Shown: in pieces, positions 24,269 to 35,613 of the stretch
Position numbering within the stretch: position 1 is the stretch's first letter
How the letters are laid out: each line of letters begins with the position of its first letter
Notes under the pieces: model-generated
What the model was told of the DNA's origin: nothing
Seen by the model: only the letters and a program-made list of their open reading frames with translations
The model's database searches: none
DNA from: Pigoraptor chileana
Lineage: Eukaryota; Opisthokonta; Filasterea
Length of the DNA stretch: 35,681 nucleotides
Direction of reading: 5' to 3'
Assembly: GCA_943704495.1 (NCBI GenBank)
Contig: CALSCR010000968.1
Span: forward strand, 1 to 35,681
Position numbers and translations under genes: made by a program

Positions 24269-25499
24269 GCACATGCAGTAACTAATGCCTCTTAGCATAA
24301 GGATTGTGAGCGCACAAGCGCCCATGTACACTTTGCAACTAGCAGGCCGCATTAACCTGTGAGCATGCTGTGAAATCCATGTCCGCTGTGCTTCGAAGGG
24401 TTCGTGCAAGTGATGTGCAGGCGATGTGATGTTATGTTTGCATCGAGGTGTACTTTTCCCACATACATTCAGGTATATATATATATGCGTGTGAGTTCGC
24501 GCCATCGTACCTTCATCATCTCCTTCGACAGCTCCATCATAGTCGCCTGCACTTCGGGGATCTTGACAAGCGCGCTCATAGCCTTCATCACCTCCGTGGA
24601 CTTACCAAGTGCATTCGCCAGTTTCGCCATGGCTGCGATCAGTAAGCAAATCAATCAACATGGGTTTTTGTTGTTTTTTGTAGGATTCAAGTCAGAGTCA
24701 TAGGCGCTGTGCCCATCGACTCCACAATCGAAATAGGTTTGGGAAACACCGGTACCAAGGAATGTCGGTTTGTGTGATTCGTTGCATTGTGCTTTGACAA
24801 GTGAGCTGGCAACACAATGTGCAGAATTTCAAACCACAGAACGCAGCGAACAGACAGACGTTTCGCAGGCCATGGAAGCGACGCATGGTTACGGCAAATA
24901 AAGGCAGTGCATGACAGCCACTTCTATACCACCAAATGGGGGATCAGCTCACCCAACTGCTGCTGCATGCTCATCACGACAGAGTTGATCTGCGCCTTGG
25001 AAGCATACATCTTGTTGACTGCTTTCCGCGATTGAATAATTTCTTTTGCAAGAATCTTACAAACATCAGCATCGCCCTTCTTTGCGGCTGCCTTGAGAGA
25101 GATCTTAACCTTATTCTCCTCAGTTTGGATGGCTGTCAGCAAGGCGTGTGCCGTAAGCAGAACCAGCCATGTCAGTTTACAACCAGGTATACCACTCCCC
25201 TACCAGCCTTTAAGAAGCTGAACACACGTGCCAAAAAAATGTGTGCCCACTACTGCTGGCCGCATCACTCACCTCTAATCTGCCTCTCCAGCGTGCGCTC
25301 CTCGTGCTTCATCCGGAGACGCCAGTCGCGAACCTGTGACAAGCCCACGTAATAAGAATGTGCTCCACAGTGACCAAAGAAGACGAGCTTGAAGTGGGGT
25401 AACGATTCAGACGAACGATTGCATAATCAAGCGCACTGCGCAGTGTCCCCGGTAACTTACCAGCTCCTGCGGCGTCTTTGACTTCCCAAACAACCCCAT
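23560..25499 (-). CDS. CHMP3: ESCRT-III subunit CHMP3/VPS24
   Basis: Polymerises with other ESCRT-III subunits on endosomal and other membranes to drive scission away from the cytosol; recruits VPS4. Exons: 25499-25461, 25333-25273, 25132-24953, 24632-24511, 24207-24096, 23826-23762, 23646-23560 (stop TGA); phases join to 221 residues, against 222 in human. The N-terminus MGLFGKSKTPQEL is typical and includes the Gly-2 position. Strong CHMP3 blocks: AAAKKGDADVCKILAKEIIQ, SRKAVNKMYASKAQINSVV, GKSTEVMKAMSALVKIPEVQ, ELSKEMMK, AGLIEEMMEDAM, and the acidic C-terminus. The end, EDVMQARLEALR, fits the MIM1 motif that binds MIT domains. It matches CHMP3 better than CHMP2A in the IPEVQ and KSTEVMKA region. 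Confidence 0.96.
24227..24268. repeat. (TA)n microsatellite in CHMP3 intron 4
   Basis: About 40 bases of nearly pure TA repeat, flanked by a second short ATATATATAT run at about 24475-24485 in the same intron. Confidence 0.95.
24681..24727 (-). repeat. tRNA-like 47-base dispersed repeat, copy A (CHMP3 intron 3)
   Basis: Matches 32160-32206 at 40 of 47 positions, same orientation, with unrelated flanks. Read on the minus strand it has a D-arm-like start (GTGGAGTCGATGGGCAC) and a B-box-like end (GACTTGAATCC), as in the core of tRNA-derived SINEs. Mobility is inferred. Confidence 0.6.
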
Positions 25500-25950
25500 T
25501 CTCACTCGGCTGGTCCCTGAGAAGCCAACGCCGTACTCAAGCCCACCCCCGATCCTTTGCAAGGAGCAACGACTGTTACTACCAACGAGTAATAAAAATG
25601 CCACAAGCTCTGTTCTGAAGTTGCACCACTTTCACGAAACCAGCGACAGCCAAATGGAAGCCTAGACCAATTGTTGGACCGCCAAGTCACATAAATAATG
25701 GTACGGACCGTGCAAGACAGGCTCTCCGACGTCGGTCACGTGAGCTGGCCGTCAGTCCAGGATGACGGAGACGGTAGTTGGTGGTCGGCAGACTGGCCAC
25801 GGTCGCGGATCGGCGGAGTGAAAACTGACCTGAGGTTTTACACAATTATCCATAACCGGGCGAGTTCTGATTAGCTCGTGTTTGACCAGACCCGTCGTTT
25901 TTTTTGTTGGTGTCTGTGAGGAGCGAGTATCGAGGTCATTACACGTTGGG
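25500..25950. promoter_or_regulatory. Divergent promoter region of CHMP3 and WDR7
   Basis: 451 bases between start codons. TCACGTGA at 25736-25743 and GTCGGCAG at 25784-25791. No gene seen; the T-rich CGTTTTTTTTGTTGG lies about 50 bases before the WDR7 ATG. Confidence 0.55.
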
Positions 25951-28900
25951 ATGGCGGCTGCCATTGTCGTGCCCGTGGCGCAGTGGGGCTCCCAACCACC
26001 TGCGCATCCGCCAACATGCGTGCTGGCGATGCGGGACAGGGAGACTATTATCTCCGGTGCAAGCAACGGACATATTGTCATATGGCGCGCCGCATCCGTG
26101 GAGGGTGTGTGGGAGGTGGGATTGTGTTTTCGTTTTCTTCAATTTATCGCTCGTTGCATAGTGAACGGATTCAACTGCTTCACTGGCAGCTATTGTTATG
26201 GTGCGTGCTCTGTCAGCCGTTGATTAAGCCACAATTTTGCACGGACACGCACTTCACGTATGCTGATTGGCACAGGTGTCCCCGCGGCTGCTGTGCGTGG
26301 GCCACCACAGCGCGGTGCGTGCGTTGGCAGAGGGTGTGTGCGACAAGGGAGAAGGCGACGTTGCGGTGATTATAAGCGGTTCGGAGGACGGGTGCGTACA
26401 GCTCATACCGATTGCATCGGCAGCCTCCAGAACCCCCCTCGTTTTGGTTTTGCGATCCTGCTCGCTCTGATTCAGTGTATGTCTGCGCGCCCATAAACGC
26501 CCGTCCATGAGTGCTTCAGGGCGACAGCACACTAACAACGTTGTTTCTATGAATGCCGCACTTTTCCGTCGCCTTTGCATGCATAGCACGCTATGCTGCT
26601 GGGATGCACGCGATGGCCTGTGCCTTCAGAGCACGCGCGCATTACCTGGTGCGCCATCTTCGCTTGCGGTGCGTTTCTCTAAACTGCGTTGTTTTGGCTG
26701 ACGTCACGCCCCTTTCTGTGTTTCGGCTCTGCACTCCTTCACTGGTTTATGCCACTGAAATAGCGAGCCCTTTTGTTACCGACTTCATATTTTTGTATGT
26801 GCTTCGACACATTCGACATGCACCTGCACGTTTCACTGAAGTCACGCTTTGATCCATGCAGACACTTTCCGACGGGAAGCACTTTGTTTGTGCTGGACAG
26901 TTTTCGCAAGTGTTTCTGATGGACGTCGACACGCTTGAGGTGAGGTCAAGTTAGGCGCCGCCGTCTTTTTCACAGGGCATTTCGTGCGTTTTTGACCAAT
27001 ACGCTGCCATCGCTTGAATGTAGGCCGGTGGTTTTATAGAGGCTGCGTGCGCGCTTTTATCGCACTCGACGGCTGTGGTGTTTGAAAAATACTGATACTG
27101 TGTGCTTATGATGCCCAGGTTGTGCGTGTCATCCACAGCGGTGCGAGACCGAATTGGGTGCGAGCCATTGCACTGTGCGCCCTTGACGACGGTGGGTTTA
27201 TCTGGGAGCGCACGTTTCTGTGCGTGCTTTGCATGTATGTGCATGTGTATATGTGCGCATGCCTATCTTTATATATTTGTGTGCCTGCTATCAATGTGTG
27301 TGTGTTCATGTTTTGTGTGCTTGTTTGTTTGCACAAATGCACGTTGTGTATTTGTACGTATGCTTGTGTTTACACGAGTGTGGGTACATGCTTGTATGTA
27401 TTCTTGTGTATGCATGCTTTTCTATCCGCTATACATTGTGTGCGATGGCCGATTAGAAGTTTGCTTTTCCGGCGCAGGTCGCATTTCTAGGAGCTTATCT
27501 GACCCTCGTTGGGTTCCAATCGCTGAATTTATCCCATTACTCGCATCAGGCAGTGCCGATGCTCTTTTCTCCATTGCCCCGGATGGCACATTGAAAATAT
27601 GGGCTGTCCCACGGCCCCGTCACGCGGTGATCTCTCAGGGGCGCGAGGATGCGCCGCTGGCGCCGCTACGCATGGTCTGTCTCGAGGGTGCACAGCCCGT
27701 GGCGCTCACGTGCGATCCATGTGGAAGGTCTCTGTTGCTTGTTGCGTTCAAGAGCGAGTGGCGGGTTAGTCACTGCGAATATCTGCAATAATATTTGTCC
27801 CATGCCCCATTATTCAGTTCTCAAGGTGATAATCGCCCGACATGCCCGCTATACGACGTCCCCTTCCCTCCCCTCCCCTCCCCTCAGCTGTACTCGTGCC
27901 AAGATTTCCGCGTGTTGTATAGTGCTCGCTGTCCTGCGAAGGTCGGGTGGTCAGGAGCGTCGTTTCTGGGCCCCTCGCATGTGATAGCTTGGGGGAATGT
28001 GGGTATACGAACACTGTGTTTGCCGCTCATTTGCGTAAAGCCTGCAAGTCATGGTGGATTTCGAAACCGATATCTTTATACTGAATGTTCTGCTGCTGTC
28101 TTATTATTGCTGTCTTTTTATTGCTGTCTTATTATTGCTGCTCTCATGCCCATTCTGTTGTCAGGATGGATGTGCGTATCTTTTCGAATGCCCATCGCTC
28201 GCAGACGTGCCGCCAATGGAGGAACTATTCGGTTCTGTTGGCGCCAAACGCCACAAACCCCCCGCGGCCGACTCCTCATCCCCGGCATTCTTGCCGAGCC
28301 CACCAGCCGGAGACACATCCAGTGGTGCGCAGGGTCTCCAGTCTGCCGCTGCAGGCATGGGATCGCCCACACTTCTTCACGTATTCCGAGGTGGCCTTCC
28401 CTCCGCCCCTTGTACCGCCCCTTATACCGCCCCTAATACCGCCGCCTCAGTAAGTGGGACCGACCTGCATGCGGACGATGCCGGTAGCACGTGGTGTCCG
28501 TCATGCCCCGAGGAGCTCTTGAGGGGAACTTTCCCCGTGATGGCGTGCGTTGCGGCCTCACGTGGGGTGGACGGTGAGACCCCGGTGCCCATCATCACTT
28601 CCGCGGACTCTGCCGGTAACCTCTTCATTTGGGCAGTATCCAGCTCGTGTATGGCACTGATACACCACCGGGAAGTCACGCCTGGCCCGGAACCTTCGCG
28701 CCCATCCGGGGCGGTTGCGAAACATGTGTGCACGTCTCCGCTCCGTGTACGTTCTTCTTTTCCGCAGTGCGTCTGTTCTCTGCAGTCGGTTTGGCCAACC
28801 GTATATACAGGCGCACACGGCATATCAGCGTGTGCTATACTGCGGGATGACAGCGTTGCGTGTGGTCTCCAGAATGGGGACATATCAGTATCATCTCTTC

Positions 28901-31900
28901 ACACGTTCTGTGGTCGCCTCGCCCACGCACGCACCGAATTTGACGCTGTTTTGCATGGTCATCGGGCCCGTGTCACATGCCTCATGGAGGCAGCGCCTCC
29001 GATTGCGGGGTCCCGGGATGGCAGTTTTGGGGCATCCCTTTCACTTTCGACACTGTCATCTGCTGTTCGACGGGACCGCTTGCTCGTTTCGGGCTCCGCT
29101 GACTTCACGGTGCGCGTGTGGAGTCTTGCCAACGGGGGCAAGGAGCTGTATGTTTTTGGTGGGCATTCGGCACCCATAGTTACGCTTTTGGAGCCATGCC
29201 CCGATAGCGATGCCAACAGACACATGTGGATATGCTCCGTGGGTGGAGATCACTCTGTTGCGCTCTACTCACTCAGCGAAGGACGGTGCATGTACCGCCT
29301 CACGGGACACCCGTTTCCGATATCGACGGTACGTTGGCGCGCTGGGGACGACGCTGTTGTCGTTGGATGCGCTGACGGAACCGCGTATGTGTGGCAGCTG
29401 GCCACAGGTCATCTGGACCGCATTGCTAGCGGACAATATGCTGCCGATATTTTGGAAAGCTGTGACGCAATGCCTGTAAAGAAGGACAGGCGGGTTGCCG
29501 AGCTCACGTGTGTTTACGACGGCTTTCTTGGGGATGGCGCGCTGTCTGCCGTTGTTCTGACCATCAACGTCAAGCGCCTCATCAACGAGCTGCGGGCAGC
29601 CCTTGCACTCGATGGGGCGGGTGGACTTGAACATGGATCGGCAGGAACGCTAGCGATGTTTGCCCTGTCGTTTATTAATGCTGGACTGTACGGTCATCCG
29701 GCTCTTGCATCGTGCAGTAAGGCTCTTGATTTGCAGGAACCGACAGGGTCTGACACATCTTTCGGCGTGATGGGCGTGGGTAACTGCATGGCGCTCGTCC
29801 TTCCCAGGCCAGCCGATCGCGACACTTGCGGTGGCGGCAGGGACACCCTCGTTTCTGGGAATACGTCTGGCGCTGCTGCGTGCGGAATGCCCCTCATGAG
29901 GTGGCGCACATCTGCAAACGTCAGTGCCGTGAATGCGCTGGCGACGACCGCACTCGCCAATGCATTCATGACTGTGGGAAAGGAGTCACTGCGTGACGCA
30001 TGGTCAAAGGTCGTTACCTTTTATTGCGCGCTCCTTCCGGATGCCGTAATGCAAATGAGAGTTCCGTCTGTGCTATTTATGGCACGATTTTGGCAGGTAT
30101 TTTTCAGGAGAAGATGCCACAAGAACTGCCCCAAGGGGGGGACAACCTTTTCATATATATTTGAATCTTCGAGCTTTGGCCATTCATGTGCACCATATAT
30201 ATGTATACGTATACATATGTATTTAATTTTATGATGCAAGAACGCAATAGATGCCGTACGTTACAACGAATGTAAGTTAAGTATATTTGCCGTATGCGCT
30301 CTACTTGTGTTTGAACGGTACGTTTGAATTCATTTGCGTTAATGCAGGACACCCAGACTGAAATCCAGGAAGCCGCGAGGGCACTTCTGCTTGCGACGCT
30401 GGCCCGGATGCGGCCACACGAACGCGGGGCATATGCGGGCAGCTGGTTTGTGCGCATGATCAAGGCGCAGACTGGCGAAGATGCCCTCCCAGTCGGTCTC
30501 ACGGGCGATACGTGTGTACTCATACTAGGCATACTGGGGTCTGAGTACCCAGAGTCCCTCGCTGGCGATGCGCCGTCCACTGTGGCGCGTATGCTCGCCA
30601 TGCTTGTCATGGATGATAGTGGCGATGTTGGCTACAAACGCACAAGGTGTGATGACCATTGATGATTGCGGACTTCCTTCGTGTTGCTGATTGTCTGCGG
30701 TTTTAAAGTCAGACATTCCTAGTTCGCTTTGAGCTTGAGCTCGCTACCCACCTTTTCATTTGGACACGTCTCATTGCTTTTTTGCGCGATCTTTTCCTGT
30801 CAGGTATCGCATGGCGGCTGCGGAGCTGCTTGGGAAGGGGTTCCAACTATGGCAGCCGCACATCGATGTCCAACAGTTGCTGAGGCGCCTAATGTTTCTC
30901 ACAGGACCTACAGTGAAGGACTCGTCCGCGCGTATGTCAGTTGCAGGTGACACCCAAGGATTTTCGTCCTCGGCTAATGCCGATGTATCGCAACACAAAC
31001 CATTCCGCGCCAGCATTGGAGGTACGTCGACAACCAGCCTCGTGCAGACCGCCACCTCACTTGCTCCCGCTAAGGCCTATGAATCCCGTCCGCGCACACC
31101 TGCCGTGGCGGCACCTTCCTCGGTTGGACGGTCGCCTATTTCAAGCCGCGTTGCGACTGGCGGGGGTCGGCAAATTCCGTCCTCACCACTCGCTGGTGGC
31201 GTGCCGAGTTCTGGTGGTATCTCTGTGGCTTCAGTAAGCATATCAGCCCCGGCGCCTCAGCCAGCGCTCATGGCTAGAGTCGCGCGTCACACGCTGATGC
31301 TCATTGCGTCCACTGATCCGAACATGTTTGTGACAATAATTGATCGAGAGATGGCAGCAGCCACGTCCAATGACGACCGCGCATCCGTTCTCCGTGTTAT
31401 ACTCGGACTTGTCAAAAAGAAACCTGGTGCCTTCGCAACGCAGGGATCGCGCCTCGTCGATGTGGTGATGCGCTGCCTCGATCCCAATGTACCTCACCTG
31501 CGCGATAGGTGCATTGCGGACAGCTCCGCTATTCTGCATGAGATGGTGAAAAACTATCCAAACGTCAACTTCCACAATCCGTCGCAGCGATTTGCGGTCG
31601 GAACACCCGACGGATCGGTTGTTGTGTACGACCTGAAGACAGGCACCCGTCTCCACGTGTTTACTGCCCACTCGCGCGCCGTAACGGCAGTGGCTTTTCG
31701 GCACGATGGTGGGCTGATTGCCTCTCATAGCGCTGAAGAGCGACTGCTGCGTGTGTGGCGTATTTCGGTGGGGTTTTTCGGTATGCTAGGCGGAGCACCG
31801 AAATGCGTTCGCGAGGAAGTTACACCGACTGTGCTTCTGGCAGATCACGTGCGAGTGGACTGGTCGGACGAGTCATCATGTGTTTATCTCGTATCCGGCT

Positions 31901-31941
31901 CCCATGGCGCGCGGCTTGCGGCATATATGGTGGACAGGTAG
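25951..31941 (+). CDS. WDR7: WD-repeat protein WDR7 / rabconnectin-3 beta
   Basis: Partner of DMXL proteins in the RAVE-like rabconnectin-3 complex that promotes V-ATPase assembly and organelle acidification. Exons: 25951-26115, 26276-26391, 26587-26668, 26862-26939, 27119-27191, 27550-27764, 27888-27998, 28165-30096, 30348-30646, 30804-31941 (stop TAG); phases join to about 1402 residues (human 1490). The first ATG gives VVPVAQWGS, like the start of human WDR7. WD blades: GHIVIWRA, SGSEDG plus TLCCWDARDG, DGTLKIWAV, then GSADFTVRVWSL (about 591), GDHSVALYSL (about 642) and GCADGTAYVWQL (about 681). The helical part has QEAARALLLATLARM and LLGKGFQLWQPHIDV; the C-terminal blades include VGTPDGSVVVYDLKTGTRLH (about 1287) and AVTAVAFRHDGGLIA. 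A Pro/Ala/Ser-rich linker with a repeated TAPYTAPNTA lies near 330-370. Exon 7 uses the inner donor AAT|GTGGGT for phase. Confidence 0.95.
27195..27430 (+). repeat. GT-rich low-complexity tract in WDR7 intron 5
   Basis: The intron 27192-27549 is dominated by GTGT/GCAT/TGTTTG units on the coding strand. Open frames here are Cys/Val/Met-rich products of the repeat. Confidence 0.85.
30199..30218. repeat. Perfect 20-base palindrome in WDR7 intron 8
   Basis: ATATGTATACGTATACATAT is its own reverse complement. It lies in the intron 30097-30347, in an AT-rich stretch. Confidence 0.9.
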
Positions 31942-32709
31942 CGCAGTTTCTGTAAAGGCCGGTGCGTCACTGCTCCTCGACACGGATCAATCTCCAGTCT
32001 ACCGTAACGCACCCACGTTCATAGCGTAGGAACGATCTGACGTCAACACACCGTGACCTGTGTTGAGTGTGTGTATAGAGAGTGGAAGACGGGGGGGGGG
32101 GGGAGCAAGTGGGAGGGAAAGTGGAAATACGAGGGTGAGAGAGGGAGGGAGAAAGAGAGTAGGATTCAAGTTATTGTCTTAGACGCTGTGCCCATGAACT
32201 CCACAAGAGAGAGGGAGAGCGAGAGTGAGTGAGCGAGTGAGAGTGACAGCGAGGGTGGGAGTGAGTTGAGTGAGTTGGTGAGTGAGTTAGAGTGTGACTG
32301 AGTTAGTGAGTGAGTGAGAGTACACCGGCCACACTATGGGGTACTTATTCCATTGCTGTCGCTGCATCGCGTACCTGAATAAGTTAGTGAGTCAGTGAGT
32401 GAGAGTGTGTGAAAAGAAAGTGAGCGAGGGAGGGTGGGAATGAGGGTAGGAGGGAAAGAGTAAGGGGGTAAGAGAGAGAAGGATTGAGCCGGCGTGAGCG
32501 AGTAGGCAAATGAGAGTATGTGCAAAGTGAGTGAGATAGCCACGAGACTGGCGAAATCCTTGTTACACATCAAAAAAGTATAATTATTGTAAGCGCTGCT
32601 TATGAATTCGTAATGAATGACGCCAGCAAGAAGTGCAGTGCATCATTCCTTTATTCATCCATTTTTTTTTCTTTCGTTGTTTTTTTCTTTTCACAATTGA
32701 GCAAGGGAC
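31942..32709. other. Intergenic low-complexity region between WDR7 and the TPR locus
   Basis: 768 bases with no supported gene. It contains a run of 13 G (32091-32103), about 400 bases of imperfect GAGT/GAGA/GTGAGT units (about 32100-32540), copy B of the 47-base tRNA-like repeat inside them, and a T-rich stretch (about 32661-32695) directly upstream of the next ATG. Confidence 0.75.
32160..32206 (-). repeat. tRNA-like 47-base dispersed repeat, copy B (WDR7-TPR intergenic)
   Basis: 40 of 47 positions match 24681-24727. It interrupts a GAGA/GAGT-rich tract and begins and ends at the same points as copy A. On the minus strand: D-arm-like GTGGAGTTCATGGGCAC, B-box-like AACTTGAATCC. Confidence 0.6.
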
Positions 32710-35540
32710 ATGGGTATTGCAGACGAAATCGCCTCGCATCTTCAGCGAGGTATAAGCTTGCGATTGGGCGATCCTTCTGCACCCCTTATTGTCGGAGGAG
32801 GGACTGATGCGTTGCTCAACGTCGTTTGCGAAGCGGACGGGGCTGACCCGCAGCAACGAGCCGTCGTCGCCTGCATTCAACCGCCCGGGTTTGGCAAGAC
32901 GCACGCGTCGCTGGCGCTGTCGCTGAGTGATAATGTGTACGTCTCGGCGCTGCGCTGTTTGGGCGAAACGAGCCCGCTCATCAGCTGCCTGCAATCGGTC
33001 GTTATGCCGCAGATGTCGAGCCGGCAGCCGTCGATGTCGAACGCTGTTACTTGGAGGGACGAACAGAGGAGGCATTTTCGCTTATCAGCAGCTATTCACG
33101 TCCAACGTCGACGCCGCCATCCGCCACGGGCTGAAAGCGTTCAATGCCGAGCGGTGAGAGGAAACCATCAGCAACTTTGGCCACACGCTGAAGAACGACC
33201 CGAAGGCGTGGAAGGCGCTGGCATACCACCGGCATGTCGCTGGCGCACAAGGGCCGGTTTGAGCTGGCGCCGTGGAAGACCTGACCCACGCCATCCACCT
33301 CGAGCCCATGACGGCCCCGTGGCGTACTGCTTCCGGGGCTGTGTGCTGAGGAAGCGCGATCCAAAGAAGGCCATTCGCGACTTCAGCTCGTCGCTGCTGG
33401 TCGACAACGGCCCCGACAACAAGATTGCGTACTGTCACCGCGGCATTTTGTACGCATCCATACGGCGCTTTGACGAATCACTTGCAGATTTTCAGTCTGT
33501 GATCAAGCTTGACAAGGGCAATGTGGGGGCGCACATCAACAAAGGCATTTTGCTGCTGACGCAATACGACGAACCGCGCCTGACCGCCCTTTCTTTCACG
33601 GCGGCGCTCAAGACGGACCCCACGAGCATTCGCGCACTGCTTTGTCGCGCAGATGCGTACGTGCGCCTTAACGACACCCAGATGGCGATTAGGGACTACA
33701 CGCGCCTAATATTCGCCAATCCCACACACCACTTGTACCGCCTGCACCGCGGGCGATACTTGCTTGAGCAAAAGCAGCTTGAGCTGTCGCTGGACGATGT
33801 CAGATGCGCGTCTGCCGTGTGATCCACGCGGCACTCGGGCAGACGCGTCGCAGCGCGGCGTGTTGAACCTCTTTCTCCGCAACTACGCCGTGGCCATTCG
33901 GGACTTTCAGGAGCTGGTCATTGCGGACCCGTCGCCGCAGCTATATGTGCTTCTTGCGCGCACGCGCATGAAGAACGGGCAGCATGCCGAGGCCATCGGC
34001 GACCTCCGCTCCGCCACTGGAATGGACCCCCAGATGTTTGACGCATACTTCAGCCTGGAAACCATTGGAGAGTTCGAGGATGCGATTGTTGAGTATCAGC
34101 AGGCACTCGCCCTCCGACCGGGGTCTGCCGAGGCGCTGCACCGTCGAGGGATGTGTCGCCTGCACATGAACAACGGCCGCGGCGTCGCCGACCTCAACAA
34201 ACAATCAAATGCGACCCGACAGACTTTGATGCTGGTCTGACACTGCCGTGTTACTACGAGCGGCGCGGGCAGCCCGGACGGGGAATCATCGACTGCAACG
34301 AGGCGCTGAAGATTCAGCCCGCTAGTGTGCGGGTGTTCATTATCCGGGGGTCTTTGCGGGCGCGGATGGGCCAGTTCCGGATGACGGTGGACGACTTTGG
34401 GCAGGCGCTGTCTATCGATCCCAACTGTACGCTGGCGTACTTCAACAGGGGTGTGTACGAGCAGGATGTGGGCACTACAGTGAGGCACTGCGCGACTACT
34501 CGACCGTCTTGCTCACGGACGAATCCAACACGAACGTGCTGCGGTTCCGCAGCATCCTCTACTGCGTTATTGGCGACCACGCAAATGCGGCCGCCGATCT
34601 GCTCAACGTAATGTCTCGCCATCCGTTTGATGCGACGCTGCACGCGGTGATCGGTCCGTGCCACCACCGACTTGGGAAGCACCGGTGCGCTATCCTTGAC
34701 TACAACGAGGTGGTGCGGATCAACCCGTTTCTGCTCGAGGCGTTCATAGGCAGGGGCAATGTGCGAATGGATCTCGGGACAGTCGAGGAGCTCGTCCGGT
34801 GCCGCCGCGACTACATTCGCGCCATCCACCTGGACCCTTTGCGTCTTCCGGCGTACATCAATCTCGGGTACGTGCTCCAGGCGCAAGGCAAGCACAAGCT
34901 GGCATGGCTGCAGTTTTCATCGGCGGTGTCTGTCAATCCCCACTGCAAGGATGCTCTTGAAGGATGTGCGGTCGTCAACACTATCATGGGTAACAAATTC
35001 GGTGCGTTGCTGGATATGAACAGAGCGGTCGATGTCGGCACGCGACGCCTGAGCTGCTGAACAACCGCGGAGTTGTGCATGAGCGCGCGGGCGACAATGT
35101 CAGCGCAATGCGAGACTACGCCGAGGCGATTGCGGTAGATCCCGGGTACTCTCTGACACAGTACAACGCCGGCAACATGTACATACGCACGCGGCAGCGG
35201 GACCAGGACGATGCCTGGACAAGGCAGTGGAGTTGGCCCCCAGCAACGAGGGCGCGCTTATCAACAGGGGCTATTGCTCGGTATGCATCGGGCGATATCG
35301 ACGGTACTGTTGCCGACCTTGACACTGCGGAGAAGCTGACTGGATGTCGCAGCGATATACTTCAACCGCGCGGCTGTCCACACGGTCGCGCGGCGGTTTG
35401 AGCAGGCTGAGAGCAATGCACTGCGCCTGGCCCCCGCTGACCCCACGGCATACGAGAAGCGTGGTTACGTGCGAGGGAAACTGTCGCGGCGGCAGGATGC
35501 TATGGCGGACTTTGCCTGGTCGGCCAAAGTGGCTTGTTAA
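32710..35540 (+). pseudogene. P-loop plus TPR-repeat protein locus with broken frame (host gene; decayed or mis-sequenced)
   Basis: Intronless locus starting ATGGGTATTGCAGAC and ending TAA at 35538-35540. The first about 115 codons include a Walker A-like CIQPPGFGKTHASLALS, with PPGFGKT close to the AAA/STAND PPGTGKT. From about 33085 on there is a long series of TPR units: AIRDFSSSLLVD, IAYCHRGILYASIRRFDESL, AHINKGILLLTQYDE, AIRDFQELVIADPSPQLYVL, DAIVEYQQALALRPGSAEAL, ALKIQPASVRVFIIRGSLRA, AYFNRGVYEQDVG, AHLDP-type ends. The TPR reading changes frame about ten or eleven times (near 33233, 33271, 33320, 33800, 33860, 34200, 34475, 35045, 35215, 35285, 35350) and meets an in-frame TGA near 33157. 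TPR consensus residues are well kept between breaks, so decay is recent or the sequence is poor here. Resembles TTC6-type TPR proteins; exact orthology not established. Confidence 0.7.
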
Positions 35541-35613
35541 AAACGGTGCATCTTTGGACTGTGAAATTTTCGAAGGATACGGTCTGACACCTCTTTTTTG
35601 CGCTCAGTGTACC

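Noticed and set aside
23560-25499. Assignment of the ESCRT-III gene as CHMP2A
   Set aside because: The MGLFGK start, the KSTEVMKA and KIPEVQ blocks and the 221-residue length fit CHMP3/VPS24 better.
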